This document shows positions 35,233 to 42,147 of a stretch of DNA of 64,000 nucleotides, one piece after another. Source of the DNA: Providencia rettgeri (lineage in GTDB: Bacteria; Pseudomonadota; Gammaproteobacteria; Enterobacterales; Enterobacteriaceae); the NCBI RefSeq assembly GCF_013255915.1, contig NZ_CP053896.1, positions 1,984,001 through 2,048,000 of the forward strand. Direction: 5' to 3'. Position numbers and translations under genes: made by a program. The number at the start of each line of letters is the position of its first letter. Position 1 is the stretch's first letter. Below the pieces are notes generated by a model. That model worked only from the letters and a program-made list of their open reading frames with translations, did no database searches and had not been told where the DNA came from.

Positions 35233-35757
35233 ATGAGCGTATTTAAAAAGCCGACTTATTCTGTTCTTTTGCAGTATATCTTATTACCCGTTATTGCCTG
35301 CACTCCATTTCTCGCTAATTCATCTCCTAATGGCAATCAAGGCCAAGGGAATGGTAAAGGAAATCAACAAATTCATGGAAACAAAGGAAATCAGAATAAA
35401 GATAAATCGAATAAAGGGGATGGTAATCAACAGCTAAAATATGCCAAAGCAAGCGAATCTTACGATAAGAAACGAGGTTCTAATATTAGTTTTAATGTGA
35501 GTTTTGGTAATGTAAGGCCTTTGGCCATTGAATATGGTTTGACGGGTTATCGAGGGTTGCCGCCAGGCATTGCAAAGCAAGTTGGTCGGGGTAAACCCCT
35601 TCCTCCAGGTATTGCCAAAAAAGCGTTACCTTCAGCTTTTTTAGCTCAATTACCCGTTTATGTTGGGTATGAATGGAAAATCAGTGGCCAAGATCTTGTC
35701 TTGGTTGCGATAGGAACAGCGATAGTCGCAGAAATTATTGAAAATGTTTTCGAATAA
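35233..35757 (+). CDS. CigR-like (RcnB-type) exported protein, 174 aa
   Basis: ATG 35233 lies seven bases after AGGAA. An N-terminal hydrophobic segment (about 12-34) is followed by a low-complexity glycine/asparagine/lysine region (about 37-75). A conserved C-terminal domain then has GLPPGIAKQ and PLPPGIAKKALP repeats and a final hydrophobic segment (QDLVLVAIGTAIVAEII). This matches the family of Salmonella CigR, an anti-virulence membrane protein, and related YraQ/RcnB-type proteins. In Salmonella CigR is a SPI-3 gene that restrains MgtC; no mgtC is here, so that role cannot be assumed. It converges with the small RNA locus at 35755-36002. Confidence 0.75.
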   Translation: MSVFKKPTYSVLLQYILLPVIACTPFLANSSPNGNQGQGNGKGNQQIHGNKGNQNKDKSNKGDGNQQLKYAKASESYDKKRGSNISFNVSFGNVRPLAIEYGLTGYRGLPPGIAKQVGRGKPLPPGIAKKALPSAFLAQLPVYVGYEWKISGQDLVLVAIGTAIVAEIIENVFE

Positions 35758-35761
35758 AAAA

Positions 35762-35785
35762 AACGACCTTGATTTCAAGGTCGTT
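35762..35785. terminator. Bidirectional terminator (cigR-like gene / small RNA locus)
   Basis: A perfect 10-bp stem (AACGACCTTG / CAAGGTCGTT, four-base loop). On the minus strand it runs into eight T, a very strong intrinsic terminator. On the plus strand the T tract is poor. Confidence 0.9.
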
Positions 35786-35860
35786 GTGCAAAATAAATGC
35801 AATTAACGCTAATGATTAGGTAACTAAAAGGTCTGATTGACTAAAAAATGATTAACTCGC

Positions 35861-35932
35861 TTACATAAAACGTTTAGACAGTAATTCAACAACTTCTTGC
35901 ACACTGCTGATAAATTCTTTGATGCTGTTCAT
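35861..35932 (-). CDS. Small protein ORF, 23 aa, amphipathic helix
   Basis: ATG 35932 is preceded by TTTGGAG, with seven bases between GGAG and ATG, a very good ribosome site. The stop is TAA at 35861-35863. The peptide begins MNSIKEFISS and ends ELLSKRFM. Hydrophobic residues (I, F, I, V, V, V, L, L, F) recur every three to four positions, with acidic and basic residues between them, so it should form an amphipathic helix able to lie on a membrane or a protein. No named small protein is recognised. Confidence 0.6.
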   Translation of the reverse strand: MNSIKEFISSVQEVVELLSKRFM

Positions 35933-35951
35933 CGATAACTCCAAATTAAAA

Positions 35952-36002
35952 TGTGATCCAGATCACGTGAGAGCATTTTAGCCATTAACATGTTAATGTC
36001 AA
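35952..36002 (-). promoter_or_regulatory. Sigma-70 promoter with overlapping CRP site
   Basis: On the minus strand TTGACA lies at 36002-35997 and TAAAAT at 35980-35975, separated by 16 bp. TGTGA-TCCAGA-TCACG at 35967-35952 is a near-perfect CRP site. It begins right at the predicted start point, so bound CRP should block transcription rather than activate it. Confidence 0.7.
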
Positions 36003-36209
36003 GTTAATATTAAAAATAATTTTAAATATTAAATTATTTTTTAAATGAATGTCTGGCACTTGTTTTTGACTGCAAGTTTTTACCACAAGACATGCAAAAA
36101 TCCATAAATGGGCACAAAAAGTGTGAAGAATTGAAAGGTAATTTTTATAATATGGTGTATGGTTAATCAGAGGTTAGGTAATGATTTGATTGATAAAGGA
36201 ATATAACTC
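36003..36209. other. AT-rich region upstream of the transaminase gene
   Basis: It holds the presumed promoter of the transaminase gene, with AAAGGAAT before ATG 36210. I see no other element. Confidence 0.4.
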
Positions 36210-37052
36210 ATGATTGCTTATGTGAACGGCCAGTTTTTACCTGAAGAAGACGCATCAGTATCTGTTTTTGACCGTGGGTTTCTATTTGCGGATGCAGTAT
36301 ATGAAGTGACAGCAATAATTAACGGTAAGCTCGTTGACTTTGATCGTCATATGGCTCGTTTACAGCGTTCTTGTGCTGAATTACAGCTATCACTACCTTA
36401 TGATTTAGCAGAATTAAAACAAATTCATCTTCAATTAGTTCAGAAAAATAATATCGAAGAAGGGCTTGTATATCTTCAGTTGACCCGTGGTAATGCACAC
36501 CAACGTAGTTTTTTATATCCGGATAAACAGACGAAGCCAACATTAGTCTTATTTGCACAAAAGACACAGATTGTTGAAAATGAAAAATCAAAATATGGAA
36601 TAAAAGTTGTCACTGTAGATGATATTCGTTGGCAGCGTTGTGATATTAAAACAGTTGCTTTATTAGCAGCTTCGATGGTAAAAGAATACGCTAAACAGCA
36701 AGGTGCAGACGACGCTATATTTGTTAAAAACGGCTATATTACTGAAGGAAGTTCCAGTAATTGTTTTATTATTAATCAACAAAACCAAATACAAACACGG
36801 GGGTTAAATAATGAAATATTGTCAGGTATTACTCGCCAAGCGATATTACAACTTGCTAGAGAACAACAAATAGACATTGTTGAAAAGCCATTTAGTATTG
36901 ATGAAATGTTAGAAGCCAAGGAAGTCTTTATTACCTCGGCGACAACATTAGTTTGGCCAGTTATTATGGCGAATAACCAATTCATTGGGGAAGGTAAGCC
37001 GGGGAAACTAGCTATCCGGCTACGAGAGATATACTTGCAAAAATTAAAATAA
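36210..37052 (+). CDS. dat: D-amino-acid transaminase (class IV PLP enzyme)
   Basis: The 280-residue cytoplasmic enzyme belongs to PLP fold-type IV, with branched-chain aminotransferase and ADC lyase. It starts MIAYVNGQFLPEEDASVSVFDRGFLFADAVYEV. YLQLTRGNAHQRSFLYP and a lysine in VALLAASMVKEYAKQQGADDAIFVKNG, where the PLP lysine is expected (RCDIKTVALL), support the call. TEGSSSNCFI and LSGITRQAILQLA bind the phosphate. The length and motifs fit Bacillus D-amino-acid transaminase, which makes D-glutamate or D-alanine. Its exact acceptor here is unknown; D-glutamate would tie in with the pxp operon but the two are far apart. Confidence 0.88.
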   Translation: MIAYVNGQFLPEEDASVSVFDRGFLFADAVYEVTAIINGKLVDFDRHMARLQRSCAELQLSLPYDLAELKQIHLQLVQKNNIEEGLVYLQLTRGNAHQRSFLYPDKQTKPTLVLFAQKTQIVENEKSKYGIKVVTVDDIRWQRCDIKTVALLAASMVKEYAKQQGADDAIFVKNGYITEGSSSNCFIINQQNQIQTRGLNNEILSGITRQAILQLAREQQIDIVEKPFSIDEMLEAKEVFITSATTLVWPVIMANNQFIGEGKPGKLAIRLREIYLQKLK

Positions 37053-37072
37053 TCACATGAGATATCTAAATG

Positions 37073-37648
37073 TTATTTTAATTGCATAAATTCTTTAACT
37101 GAAGAAATGGTTACCATGCCATCCAATGCCTGAATACTTTGCTGGTGGAGTTCTGGCGTTGGAGCGGCACATAAATCCTCAAGTACTGTAACAAAATACC
37201 CTAAATCATGAGCCTGTCTAGCAGTGCTTTGAATGGCCTTTACGGTACTAACTCCGCCAATAAACAACTCGGTAATATCATTATCGGTAAGCCATTTATG
37301 GAAATGATTTCCTGCAAATGCAGAAACCCCTTTTTTAATCATTACTGGGTCACGAAATGCCACTTCAAGGTCATGAGCCCAATGACACCCAGAGCCACTT
37401 AATTTTAAGGCTCCAAGTTTTTTAGCTTGCTGAAACATAGGGGAGCCAGCAGGAACATCGTGATAATTGTCTGAAAACCCAACCTTAACCCAAATCACGG
37501 GAATATGATGGTTTCTTGCATATTGTGCCGCTTGATTAGCTTTTTCAACGATTTTTCGCGAGCAAGTTTGCTGGTAACTTGAATTAGATAAGCCATTTTT
37601 ACCAATTATCTCTTCAATGAGATCAATAATTACTAATGCCTTGGACAT
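37073..37648 (-). CDS. Isochorismatase-family cysteine hydrolase, 191 aa
   Basis: The protein has the isochorismatase-like fold pattern: ALVIIDLIEEIIG with the catalytic Asp at residue 9, a lysine in VMIKKGVSAFAGN, and the cis-peptide/nucleophile segment DITELFIGGVSTVKAIQSTARQAHDLGYFVTVLEDLCA. The usual nucleophilic Cys of the GxxT(D/N)xCV motif is replaced by Val-Lys (GGVSTVKAI), so catalysis by the normal Cys-Asp-Lys triad is doubtful. It is convergent with the transaminase gene, with 20 bp between them. Confidence 0.8.
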   Translation of the reverse strand: MSKALVIIDLIEEIIGKNGLSNSSYQQTCSRKIVEKANQAAQYARNHHIPVIWVKVGFSDNYHDVPAGSPMFQQAKKLGALKLSGSGCHWAHDLEVAFRDPVMIKKGVSAFAGNHFHKWLTDNDITELFIGGVSTVKAIQSTARQAHDLGYFVTVLEDLCAAPTPELHQQSIQALDGMVTISSVKEFMQLK

Positions 37649-37743
37649 TATTGCCTCTTTTAGGTGTAAGTATATTAACGTATAACGGCGTATACTATCT
37701 GGAAAAAAGCGTGAATGCTGTTAACTCAATAACATTATTCGAT

Positions 37744-39105
37744 TTAGGGTAAGTCAATAATAAAACCAATACCTTGATTGTCTAATCCATCAGTAACTCT
37801 AATTACAGCACCGATTTTATGGGCTAAATTCTGGGCAATTGATAAACCTAAACCGCTTCCGGTTTCCATTGTTCCAGGTACTCGATAAAAGCGAGAAAAT
37901 ATAAGCTGGCGACTGTCTTCTGGAATTCCTCGGCCGTTATCTTGAACAGAAATAGTCCCACCAAATGGGGTAAGGTCTTTCAAAATGACCTTGATTTTCC
38001 CTTTTTCAGGGCAATATTTAATCGCATTTTCAAGCAGATTAGTAAAAATATTACTTAATGCGAGTTTATCTGTGAGGATATAAAAAGATTTTGGGCTTTG
38101 GAGTTCGACATCAATATCTTTGTTAATGGCGTAAGGTATGTGTGAAGATATTAAATGGCTGATTAATGCAGGCAGGTCAACTTGTTCTTTATTTAGCAAG
38201 AAATCTTCAGTTTCTAAACGAGCTAAGTCAATTAATTGATGTGATAGAGAGGCCGCACGATTTAAAGTTTCTTGCATATCATTAATAATTTCGCCTTTTT
38301 CTTTTGGATTATCAATTTGCATTAACAAATGCAATTGAGCAATAACAGCCGCAATCGGCGTCCGTAATTCATGTGCGGCGTCTGCCATGAAGCGCTTTTC
38401 ACGTTGATTCGCAGCATCAACACGAGACATAAGGTTATTTATTGCAGCAATAATAGGCCGAATTTCTTTATATTGCTCTTTTGTTTCTATAGGAGTTAAA
38501 TTACCCGGCTGACGGCTGGAAATGAGTTTTGCTGATTGTCTTAAAGGCCGCAAACTAAAATAAGCGGTAATTAAAATTGCTAGCAACATAATACCTAAAA
38601 TGAAAGCGAGGGGAATGGCTGTTCCTTCGGCTGGATTACCTAATAAGGATTTACGATCACTATAAGATTCAGCAATGACAACCTCAAAGGTTTTTTGATC
38701 ATTCCATGCAGAAGTAAAGTGCCAGTCTTTATGTAATGCAGCGAGCTCAGAAACGGATTTAAGGGAGGGAACATGTAATTTGTCGCTGTTCCGGTAATAG
38801 ACATTCCCTTGTTTATCTCTGACAACCATAAAAGGCCGATAACTAATATTATCGCCACTTTCCATTGCGCTAGAATAAAGTTCTTGTAGGTTGTCGGCTA
38901 TTTTATTGAAATATTCAGGTTTATCAGCAACCACATCAAGTGTTTTAGCAAACCCTTGAGTGACGATATTCTGTTGTGCATTTAACTCATCATGAATTGA
39001 TGGCCAATAAAAAAACTGGAGCCAGCCAACTAATAATAACCAAAGAAAAATAACGGAACTGATTTGTAGCCCGAATGTATAAATAAAAAATGATTTAACT
39101 TTCAC
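37744..39105 (-). CDS. Two-component sensor histidine kinase (QseC/PmrB type)
   Basis: The 453-residue inner-membrane kinase has an N-terminal TM segment (about 12-33), a periplasmic sensor of about 130 residues, a second TM (about 165-187: IPLAFILGIMLLAILITAYF), and a HAMP-like segment. The H box ADAAHELRTPIAAV carries the phosphorylated His, and N (NLLENAIKYCPE), G1 (VQDNGRGIPE), F and G2 (GSGLGLSIAQNLA) boxes form the ATP-binding domain. It overlaps the response regulator gene by 11 bp. The signal is unknown; the class includes PmrB and QseC. Confidence 0.9.
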   Translation of the reverse strand: MKVKSFFIYTFGLQISSVIFLWLLLVGWLQFFYWPSIHDELNAQQNIVTQGFAKTLDVVADKPEYFNKIADNLQELYSSAMESGDNISYRPFMVVRDKQGNVYYRNSDKLHVPSLKSVSELAALHKDWHFTSAWNDQKTFEVVIAESYSDRKSLLGNPAEGTAIPLAFILGIMLLAILITAYFSLRPLRQSAKLISSRQPGNLTPIETKEQYKEIRPIIAAINNLMSRVDAANQREKRFMADAAHELRTPIAAVIAQLHLLMQIDNPKEKGEIINDMQETLNRAASLSHQLIDLARLETEDFLLNKEQVDLPALISHLISSHIPYAINKDIDVELQSPKSFYILTDKLALSNIFTNLLENAIKYCPEKGKIKVILKDLTPFGGTISVQDNGRGIPEDSRQLIFSRFYRVPGTMETGSGLGLSIAQNLAHKIGAVIRVTDGLDNQGIGFIIDLP

Positions 39106-39769
39106 TTAGTGGCACTTCTTTTTTTAATAAATAACCAATGCCACGGATAGTAATTATACGGTCTTTACCTATCTTTCGGCGTAAATTATGAATATGAACC
39201 TCTAAAGAGTTACTTTCTACATCATCCAATCCAAATAGACGCTGCTCTAAATCCGTTTTTCTGACAACATTATCTGCATTTTTTATTAATTCATAGAGTA
39301 ATAGGTATTCTTTCCCGGATAGCAGTAGCAATTGCTCATTAAGGGTTACTTGATGATTAAGTGGATTTAATTGCAGGTTACCCAATTGCCATATTTCAGA
39401 TGAAAACCCAGCCATACGGCGACTAACGGCTTTCACTCGGGAAATAAGTTCAGGCATAGCAAATGGTTTTGTTAAAAAGTCATCAGCACCTGAATCTAAA
39501 CTAGAAACTAAGTTATCCATTTGGTTTCTTGCCGTGAGAATGATTATTGGAATAGTTTCGCCCATATTACGCCAAGCTATGAGCTCGTCATGACCATCGC
39601 CATCAGGTAAGCCCAAATCTAAGAGCATTAGGTCAAAATTGCGAGATGCGAGTTGTAACTTTGCATCAGCAAGTAGCCTTACCCAACAAGGATTAAAACC
39701 TGCAAGCTCCAGCCCACGACATAGTGCTTTTCCCAATTGAAGATCATCTTCGACTAATAGGATATTCAT
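39095..39769 (-). CDS. OmpR-family response regulator (PmrA/QseB type)
   Basis: ATG 39769 with GAGGTG upstream gives 224 residues. The receiver domain (MNILLVEDDLQLGKAL; phospho-Asp in LMLLDLGLPDGDGHD; Thr in IILTARN; Lys in LTKPFAMPEL) is joined to a winged-helix DNA-binding domain (LLLLSGKEYLLLYELIKNADNVVRKTDLEQRLFG...VHIHNLRRKIG...RGIGYLL). In front lie three direct half-sites typical for PmrA/QseB, so it is likely autoregulated and may control the divergent small membrane protein gene. Confidence 0.92.
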   Translation of the reverse strand: MNILLVEDDLQLGKALCRGLELAGFNPCWVRLLADAKLQLASRNFDLMLLDLGLPDGDGHDELIAWRNMGETIPIIILTARNQMDNLVSSLDSGADDFLTKPFAMPELISRVKAVSRRMAGFSSEIWQLGNLQLNPLNHQVTLNEQLLLLSGKEYLLLYELIKNADNVVRKTDLEQRLFGLDDVESNSLEVHIHNLRRKIGKDRIITIRGIGYLLKKEVPLSES

Positions 39770-39854
39770 ATTATCACCTCTACTAGCCAGTATAAGCAGG
39801 CAGTGAGCGTCAGACAATATGAACAGTTCAAGTTTGAAGCGTATTTAAGCATAT

Positions 39855-39882
39855 CTTAAGGTTGGTTTAACCCATCTTTAAG
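39855..39882. promoter_or_regulatory. Triple PmrA/QseB-like direct half-sites
   Basis: CTTAAG-N5-TTTAAC-N5-TTTAAG: three six-base units spaced exactly 11 bp apart, one helical turn. PmrA/BasR boxes are pairs of HTTAAD units with five bases between. The site sits between the divergent response regulator gene and the 80-aa gene, about 60 bp from the start of the latter. Confidence 0.7.
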
Positions 39883-39941
39883 GTACAAAAAAATAGACTG
39901 TTTATTATCGTTTTATCATTCAAGCAATAAGAGCATTGATA

Positions 39942-40184
39942 ATGAAACACGCATTTTATGAGGTGCCATTGTTTATAGTCGCAATCGCGCTTGCTTTAAT
40001 CTTTATTGGAAAAGATTTTAATAATACGTCCACAGTTAGTTTATCACCCCTAAAACTAAATGAAATTTCTACTTGTGCAAATATTACTAACTGTATTTCG
40101 CAGGTTAGAACAACTAATGAAGAGAATGAAAAGTTGAATCCAGTGAAACAAATTAAAACCTTTCTTAGGCATAAAATCTATTAA
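39942..40184 (+). CDS. Small membrane protein divergent from the two-component system, 80 aa
   Basis: ATG 39942 (a TTG six bases earlier is less likely) starts KHAFYEVPLFIVAIALALIFIGKDF, a single membrane anchor at about residues 8-26. About 50 mostly polar residues follow, with two cysteines (STCANITNCIS) that could form a periplasmic disulphide, and a basic C-terminus. Small membrane proteins are often targets of PmrA/PhoP-type systems and modulate the kinase. The three half-sites lie in its promoter region. No family is recognised. Confidence 0.6.
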   Translation: MKHAFYEVPLFIVAIALALIFIGKDFNNTSTVSLSPLKLNEISTCANITNCISQVRTTNEENEKLNPVKQIKTFLRHKIY

Positions 40185-40198
40185 TTAAAAATGAGTAA

Positions 40199-40350
40199 AA
40201 TTTAGATATAAGAAATTTAAAACAACTAGCTGCTTTAATAATCAGTGTGTTACCTTGCAGTTGTTCTCTGGCTGATGAAAGTACTTTTGTTGTTGGAGGG
40301 GGGAGTCAATATTGCGCCAGTTTATGAAGGTGTAAAAAGCCTCACGTATT
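40199..40350 (+). pseudogene. Possible remnant of an Ail/OmpX-type outer-membrane protein gene
   Basis: The plus strand encodes, without a start codon, a signal-peptide-like stretch (LKQLAALIISVLPCSCSLA) then DESTFVVGGGSQYCASL and a TGA at 40326. After a shift of one frame it continues VYEGVKSLTY, then TAG. A signal peptide followed by a STxxVGYAQS-like first strand and a GVxxLxY second strand is the layout of the 8-stranded Ail/OmpX family. The match is short and the frame is broken, so the call is tentative. Confidence 0.3.
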
Positions 40351-40353
40351 AGT

Positions 40354-40390
40354 AAAAAAGGAATGTCATAGGGTAAAACATTCCTTTTAA
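40354..40390 (-). terminator. dinI terminator
   Basis: Stem AAAAGGAATGT / ACATTCCTTTT with an 11-base loop; on the minus strand it runs into TTTTTTAC. It lies just beyond the dinI stop. Confidence 0.85.
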
Positions 40391-40398
40391 GTATTTGG

Positions 40399-40659
40399 TT
40401 AATCCTCTGTTGTTTCTTCTGGGACCCAACCATCATCCATCCATATTTCTTCCAGTATTTCTTCAATACGAGTTTTATCCTCCGCTATTTTTGTTCCTGA
40501 AATATTAACGCGTTGTTGTGAGCTAAACCCAACCCGAGTTACCATATCAGGATATTGGTTCTGAAGTTTGCGTAAAATCTCAGTTTCAAGAGCTTGTAAA
40601 ACCACTGAACTGGGTTTTTGCGGAGCGTTTTTATCAAATAATACTTCGATACGTAACAT
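40399..40659 (-). CDS. dinI: DinI-family SOS protein
   Basis: The 86-residue protein matches DinI (81 aa in E. coli): MLRIEVLFDKN at the start, LETEILRKLQNQYPD, VNISGTKIAEDKTRIEEILEEIWMDDGWV near the end, with an acidic C-terminal helix that mimics DNA. DinI stabilises RecA filaments and tunes the SOS response. A perfect LexA box lies 19 bp upstream of its ATG. Confidence 0.93.
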   Translation of the reverse strand: MLRIEVLFDKNAPQKPSSVVLQALETEILRKLQNQYPDMVTRVGFSSQQRVNISGTKIAEDKTRIEEILEEIWMDDGWVPEETTED

Positions 40660-40677
40660 GATAGCCTCTAGTAAAGA

Positions 40678-40693
40678 CTGTATTAATATACAG
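40678..40693. promoter_or_regulatory. LexA box of dinI
   Basis: CTGT-ATTAATAT-ACAG fits the LexA consensus (CTGT-N8-ACAG) exactly, inside the longer partial palindrome TACTGTATATTAATACAG on the minus strand, 19 bp upstream of the dinI ATG. Confidence 0.93.
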
Positions 40694-40881
40694 TATTTTT
40701 AGAACTATTAGGCAAAAAAGTCAATATAGAGCTGCAAATATTTTTATCAGTAAATTGAGTGAAAAAATAATATCAATATAAAACAAAAAGTTAATCTTAT
40801 GAGCGCTTGATAAAATAATTGTCAGAAAATTAAAAATAGGTATTCTATAAAATATATTTGATTAAGGTGAGTTTCGATTAA

Positions 40882-41415
40882 ATGTTACATGCTTTAAGAA
40901 TTAAAAGTGAAGATAGCCAAGCGATAGCAATGATTAACCAGTTATATGACACCGCTTTTCCGTTATATGAACAAAGAAGCTATCAGGGAAGAAAGGCAAT
41001 ATTGAATCATGGCGATTATTATTTGCTCAATTTCAAAGAAAATGACATTTTCATTGGCTTTATTGGTTGTTGGAAAATCGAAGGTTATTATTATATTGAA
41101 CATTTTGCTATTTCCCCCGTATTAAGAGGGCAAGGTTATGGGCAAAAGGTACTAAAACAGTTTTGTCATGATGTAGGTAAAGTGATTCTAGAAATAGACC
41201 CTATTATTGATGAAATCAGCCAAAAACGTTGGTCTTTTTATCAGCATTGTGGTTTTCAACAAAATGAATACGTCCATGCTCATCCAAGTTATTACCCAGA
41301 AAATAAGCCGCATGAGCTTAGGGTGCTAAGTTATCCAGAAGAGATTGCTCAAGAAACGTATCAGCAATTTAATCACATCTTACAAACGGTTGTGATGGAT
41401 AAAACGCTATTATAG
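40882..41415 (+). CDS. GNAT family N-acetyltransferase, 177 aa
   Basis: The fold shows in IGFIGCWKIEGYYYIEHFAISPVLRGQGYGQKVLKQFC, where RGQGYG is the acetyl-CoA pyrophosphate loop (motif A, Q/RxxGxG/A), and in the later FYQHCGFQQNEYVH segment (motif B). The substrate is unknown. The protein is a little longer than the minimal fold, with a C-terminal helix. GTGAG lies before ATG 40882 at loose spacing. It is convergent with a second GNAT gene. Confidence 0.88.
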   Translation: MLHALRIKSEDSQAIAMINQLYDTAFPLYEQRSYQGRKAILNHGDYYLLNFKENDIFIGFIGCWKIEGYYYIEHFAISPVLRGQGYGQKVLKQFCHDVGKVILEIDPIIDEISQKRWSFYQHCGFQQNEYVHAHPSYYPENKPHELRVLSYPEEIAQETYQQFNHILQTVVMDKTLL

Positions 41416-41433
41416 TTCTTCATATCGATGGTG

Positions 41434-41853
41434 TTAATCAGGTATATAGCAATAGATAAGTTCGGGATCATTATCATCTAAATTTTCAATGTAGCCACTA
41501 GGAACAAAGCCAGCTTTTATTAAAAGCTGTTGAGTGGCTGTATTTGATTGATTTGTAGAAGTAAAAATCTTTTGGGGTTTACTCTGCATTTTTAGTTTAT
41601 TAATTAAAATGAGGCCAAGGCCTTGTCGACGATGGTTTTTATTTACCATTAATAGCTCTATAAAGGCATGGGAATAGAAATGATAATGTAGAACGCCATA
41701 AGCCAATATTTCGTTGTTGGATTCCAGTACATAACATATTCCTTGCTCGCTCCATTGGGTAATGTCTTTATAGCGTTCTGCGGTCGCAATGGTATCTATG
41801 GAAAATATAGCATTTATATCAATTGGTGTTGCTACTCTAAAGTTAGTTTTCAT
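41434..41853 (-). CDS. GNAT family N-acetyltransferase, 139 aa
   Basis: The protein has AYGVLHYHFYSHAFIELLMVNKNHRRQGLGLILINKLKMQ, with acetyl-CoA loop RRQGLG, and STNQSNTATQQLLIKAGFVPSGYIENLD as motif B. This pattern (TNxSN...AGF) is common in small-molecule and ribosomal-type acetyltransferases. Substrate unknown. It ends 19 bp after the convergent GNAT gene; the two are not closely similar and are unlikely to be a recent duplication. Confidence 0.85.
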   Translation of the reverse strand: MKTNFRVATPIDINAIFSIDTIATAERYKDITQWSEQGICYVLESNNEILAYGVLHYHFYSHAFIELLMVNKNHRRQGLGLILINKLKMQSKPQKIFTSTNQSNTATQQLLIKAGFVPSGYIENLDDNDPELIYCYIPD

Positions 41854-42147
41854 TATTAATCAGTTATTTGTCAATGCTAAATGTATTAATTCAAAAATAT
41901 TACAGTATAGGATGGTTTAAATAAAAGGTTAATATGAAAACTTAAAATAAGTTCATTACAATTATTGTTTTTTTAACCTGTTGAATTAAAACAATTTTAA
42001 TCTTATGGCAGTTAACTAAAAATCTACCATAAAGCTCGCTCTTTGCTATCATTGAGTCGTTGTTAATCTATACAGTGGTAATTCTTATCAAATTTAAGAA
42101 ATATAGAATATGATTAGCCTAATTTTCTTATTATTGGGGAATAAACC

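Larger units (their letters stand above)
35755..35968 (-). ncRNA. Predicted CRP-repressed small transcript (about 215 nt)
   Basis: A discrete unit lies in the 452-bp gap between the cigR-like gene and the transaminase gene. Its promoter (TTGACA, 16-bp spacer, TAAAAT) predicts a start near 35968, and its terminator ends near 35755. It contains a 23-codon ORF with its own ribosome site, then about 100 nt of mostly unstructured, U-rich RNA including TCAGACCTTTTA (35825-35836), then the terminator hairpin with U8. Those are the parts of an Hfq-type or dual-function sRNA. The layout resembles E. coli AzuCR and Spot 42, which are also held down by CRP; direct homology is not shown. Confidence 0.6.

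Noticed and set aside
35233..35757. CigR as part of a virulence island
   Set aside because: No mgtC, type III secretion or other SPI-3 genes are near, so the protein is just a family member in a core-like setting.
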